Of a DNA stretch of 33,459 bases, positions 32,575-33,459 are shown piece by piece. The translations under genes and the position numbers were made by a program. The notes beneath the pieces were generated by a model that saw only the letters and a list, made by a program, of their open reading frames with translations, was not told the DNA's origin and did not search any database. The stretch comes from JAYVJH01 sp043777595 (lineage in GTDB: Bacteria; Bacteroidota; Bacteroidia; Cytophagales; Spirosomataceae). The stretch covers positions 1 to 33,459 of the forward strand of contig JAYWHT010000090.1 in assembly GCA_043777595.1 (NCBI GenBank), given 5' to 3'. Numbering within the stretch: position 1 is the stretch's first letter; each line of letters starts with the position of its first letter.

Positions 32575-33388
32575 AGAGTTTAAGTTGGGGGATTTGTTTG
32601 AATTTAATACTTACAAAAAAAGATTTGATGCAAATAAGGTTGAAATTTTAAAAGATGGGAAATATCCTTACGTTGTTAGAACAAGTTCAAATAATGGACA
32701 AAGAGGTTTTATAAATGAAGATGAACAATTTTTAAATGAAGGTAATACGATTTCATTTGGACAAGATACAGCGACAATGTTTTATCAAGAAAAACCATAT
32801 TTTACTGGCGATAAAATCAAAATTTTAAAGTCGAAAAATGAAAGATTTAGCAAAAAAAATGCTCAATTTTTTATCTTAACAATGTCAAAAGCATTTAGTT
32901 CTTTTTCTTGGGGTGGTTCCAGTTTCAATATAAAAATATTGGCAGACCAAAAAATCCAACTTCCCACCCAAAACGGCAAAATAGATTTTGATTTTATGGA
33001 AGGTTTTATTTCGGAATTGGAAACGGAGCGAATAGTAAAACTTGAATCTTATTTAAAAGCAACTGGACTTAGTAACTATATTTTGACCGAAAAAGAAAAA
33101 GAAGTTCTTGAAGCATTCAGAAATGGCACGAACCTTGCGGTGGGGGGGGGGCAACTAATTGATAATCAATTAGTTACACAAATAGAATGGCAAAATTTTA
33201 AATTGGGTGATTTGTTTGAGATATATCCGACAAAATACCATCGTCTTCAAAATGAAGAAATAATTTCTGAAAATGGAAATGTCCCACTAATTTCAAATTC
33301 TTCAATAGATAATGGAGTAATGGGTTTTTCTAATTTAGAAGCAAACAATAAAGGAAATGCGATAAGTGCTTGGGTAAAATTAGTTTAG
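32531..33388 (+). CDS. HsdS-like specificity region in the -1 frame, second recognition domain truncated
   Basis: This 285-codon region encodes a restriction-system specificity module. The frame is open from 32504, but the first ATG, GTG or TTG codon is the TTG at 32585, already inside the conserved sequence EWGEFKLGDLFEF. It is therefore given here as the part reached by -1 frameshifting from the methylase. The first target-recognition domain spans about 32567-32985 and includes NTISFGQDTATMFYQ. A helical spacer (FMEGFISELETERIVKLESY) follows, then a glycine stretch encoded by ten G residues. The second domain opens with the repeated motif EWQNFKLGDLFEI. It stops after only ~65 residues (NAISAWVKLV), well short of the first, so the C-terminal domain and its conserved helix are missing. 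This may be a real truncation, a recombination junction or an assembly edge. Confidence 0.7.
   Translation, partial: VDAPFNEKLKNVEWGEFKLGDLFEFNTYKKRFDANKVEILKDGKYPYVVRTSSNNGQRGFINEDEQFLNEGNTISFGQDTATMFYQEKPYFTGDKIKILKSKNERFSKKNAQFFILTMSKAFSSFSWGGSSFNIKILADQKIQLPTQNGKIDFDFMEGFISELETERIVKLESYLKATGLSNYILTEKEKEVLEAFRNGTNLAVGGGQLIDNQLVTQIEWQNFKLGDLFEIYPTKYHRLQNEEIISENGNVPLISNSSIDNGVMGFSNLEANNKGNAISAWVKLV
33142..33151 (+). repeat. G10 homopolymer between the two recognition domains of the specificity region
   Basis: Ten consecutive G residues encode part of Val-Gly-Gly-Gly-Gln in the present frame. Losing one G gives GGC AAC TAA, and gaining one gives GCA ACT AAT TGA, so either slip ends translation within a few codons. 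This is the usual form of a slipped-strand phase-variation tract. Confidence 0.85.
33153..33175. repeat. Perfect 11-bp inverted repeat next to the G10 tract
   Basis: AACTAATTGAT (33153-33163), one spacer base and ATCAATTAGTT (33165-33175) form a perfect palindrome one base after the G10 tract. It is inside the coding sequence (QLIDNQLV) and could form a cruciform or hairpin next to the slippage-prone run. Confidence 0.85.
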
Positions 33389-33459
33389 ATTAAATTCAGA
33401 AAAATTGATGTTTACATTTTTACCTAAATTAGCTAAAAACCGATTAACAGCATAAAAAA

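Noticed and set aside
32585..33388. Specificity gene starting at the TTG at 32585
   Set aside because: This start removes the conserved E-W-x-x-F-K part of the domain, which is present in frame just upstream and is repeated at the second domain. A TTG there with no leader features is a poor start.

Overview
The window looks like chromosomal DNA from a member of the Bacteroidota, most likely a Cytophagales-type environmental bacterium; the genus cannot be fixed from sequence alone. The clues are a C-terminal T9SS sorting domain on a large secreted protein, promoters of the Bacteroidetes type (a TAnnTTTG -7 box found upstream of eight genes, two of them with a well-spaced -33 TTG or TTTG), A-rich rather than Shine-Dalgarno leaders, signal peptides cleaved before glutamine, and a short carbamoyl-phosphate synthase large chain.

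Layout. 0-4.2 kb: an McrC-like restriction nuclease subunit without an adjacent McrB, a secreted DUF2147 protein, and the RNA-binding protein Tex. 4.3-9.5 kb: the first of two paralogous 204/205-residue predicted PD-(D/E)XK nucleases, then a two-gene unit of a T9SS-exported GH42-like multidomain protein and a glutaminyl cyclase lipoprotein. 9.5-13.3 kb: a thioesterase and an NAD-dependent epimerase in one operon, divergent from a DUF937-TM-OmpA-like protein that overlaps by 4 bp with a BatD/DUF4381-like membrane protein. 13.6-18 kb: cysS and a two-subunit molybdenum hydroxylase of the IorAB type. 18.1-21.5 kb: the second nuclease paralogue, an exported M24 peptidase, a roughly 270-bp MITE-like inverted-repeat element and a 2-hydroxyacid dehydrogenase. 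21.5-30.4 kb: an AlbA_2/Schlafen-type ATPase-like regulator, pdxA, a RhlE-type DEAD-box helicase, carB and pruA.

30.4 kb to the end is the most interesting part. It holds a restriction-modification locus in which one polypeptide carries an N-terminal PD-(D/E)XK nuclease and an HsdM-type adenine methylase (BcgI-A-like). A specificity (HsdS-like) region follows in the -1 frame and has no start codon of its own. The junction carries the slippery heptamer GGGAAAG directly before the methylase stop codon, a 6-nt spacer and a 12-bp stem-loop: a complete-looking programmed -1 frameshift signal that would make a 965-residue nuclease-methylase-specificity fusion. Between the two target-recognition domains lies a run of ten G residues. 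Either one-base slip there hits a stop codon within a few codons, so the second half of the specificity region should be phase-variable. The second recognition domain looks truncated just before the window ends.

Most other genes are housekeeping or envelope functions. One link is that four signal peptides in the window are predicted to expose N-terminal Gln, which the glutaminyl cyclase encoded here could convert to pyroglutamate.
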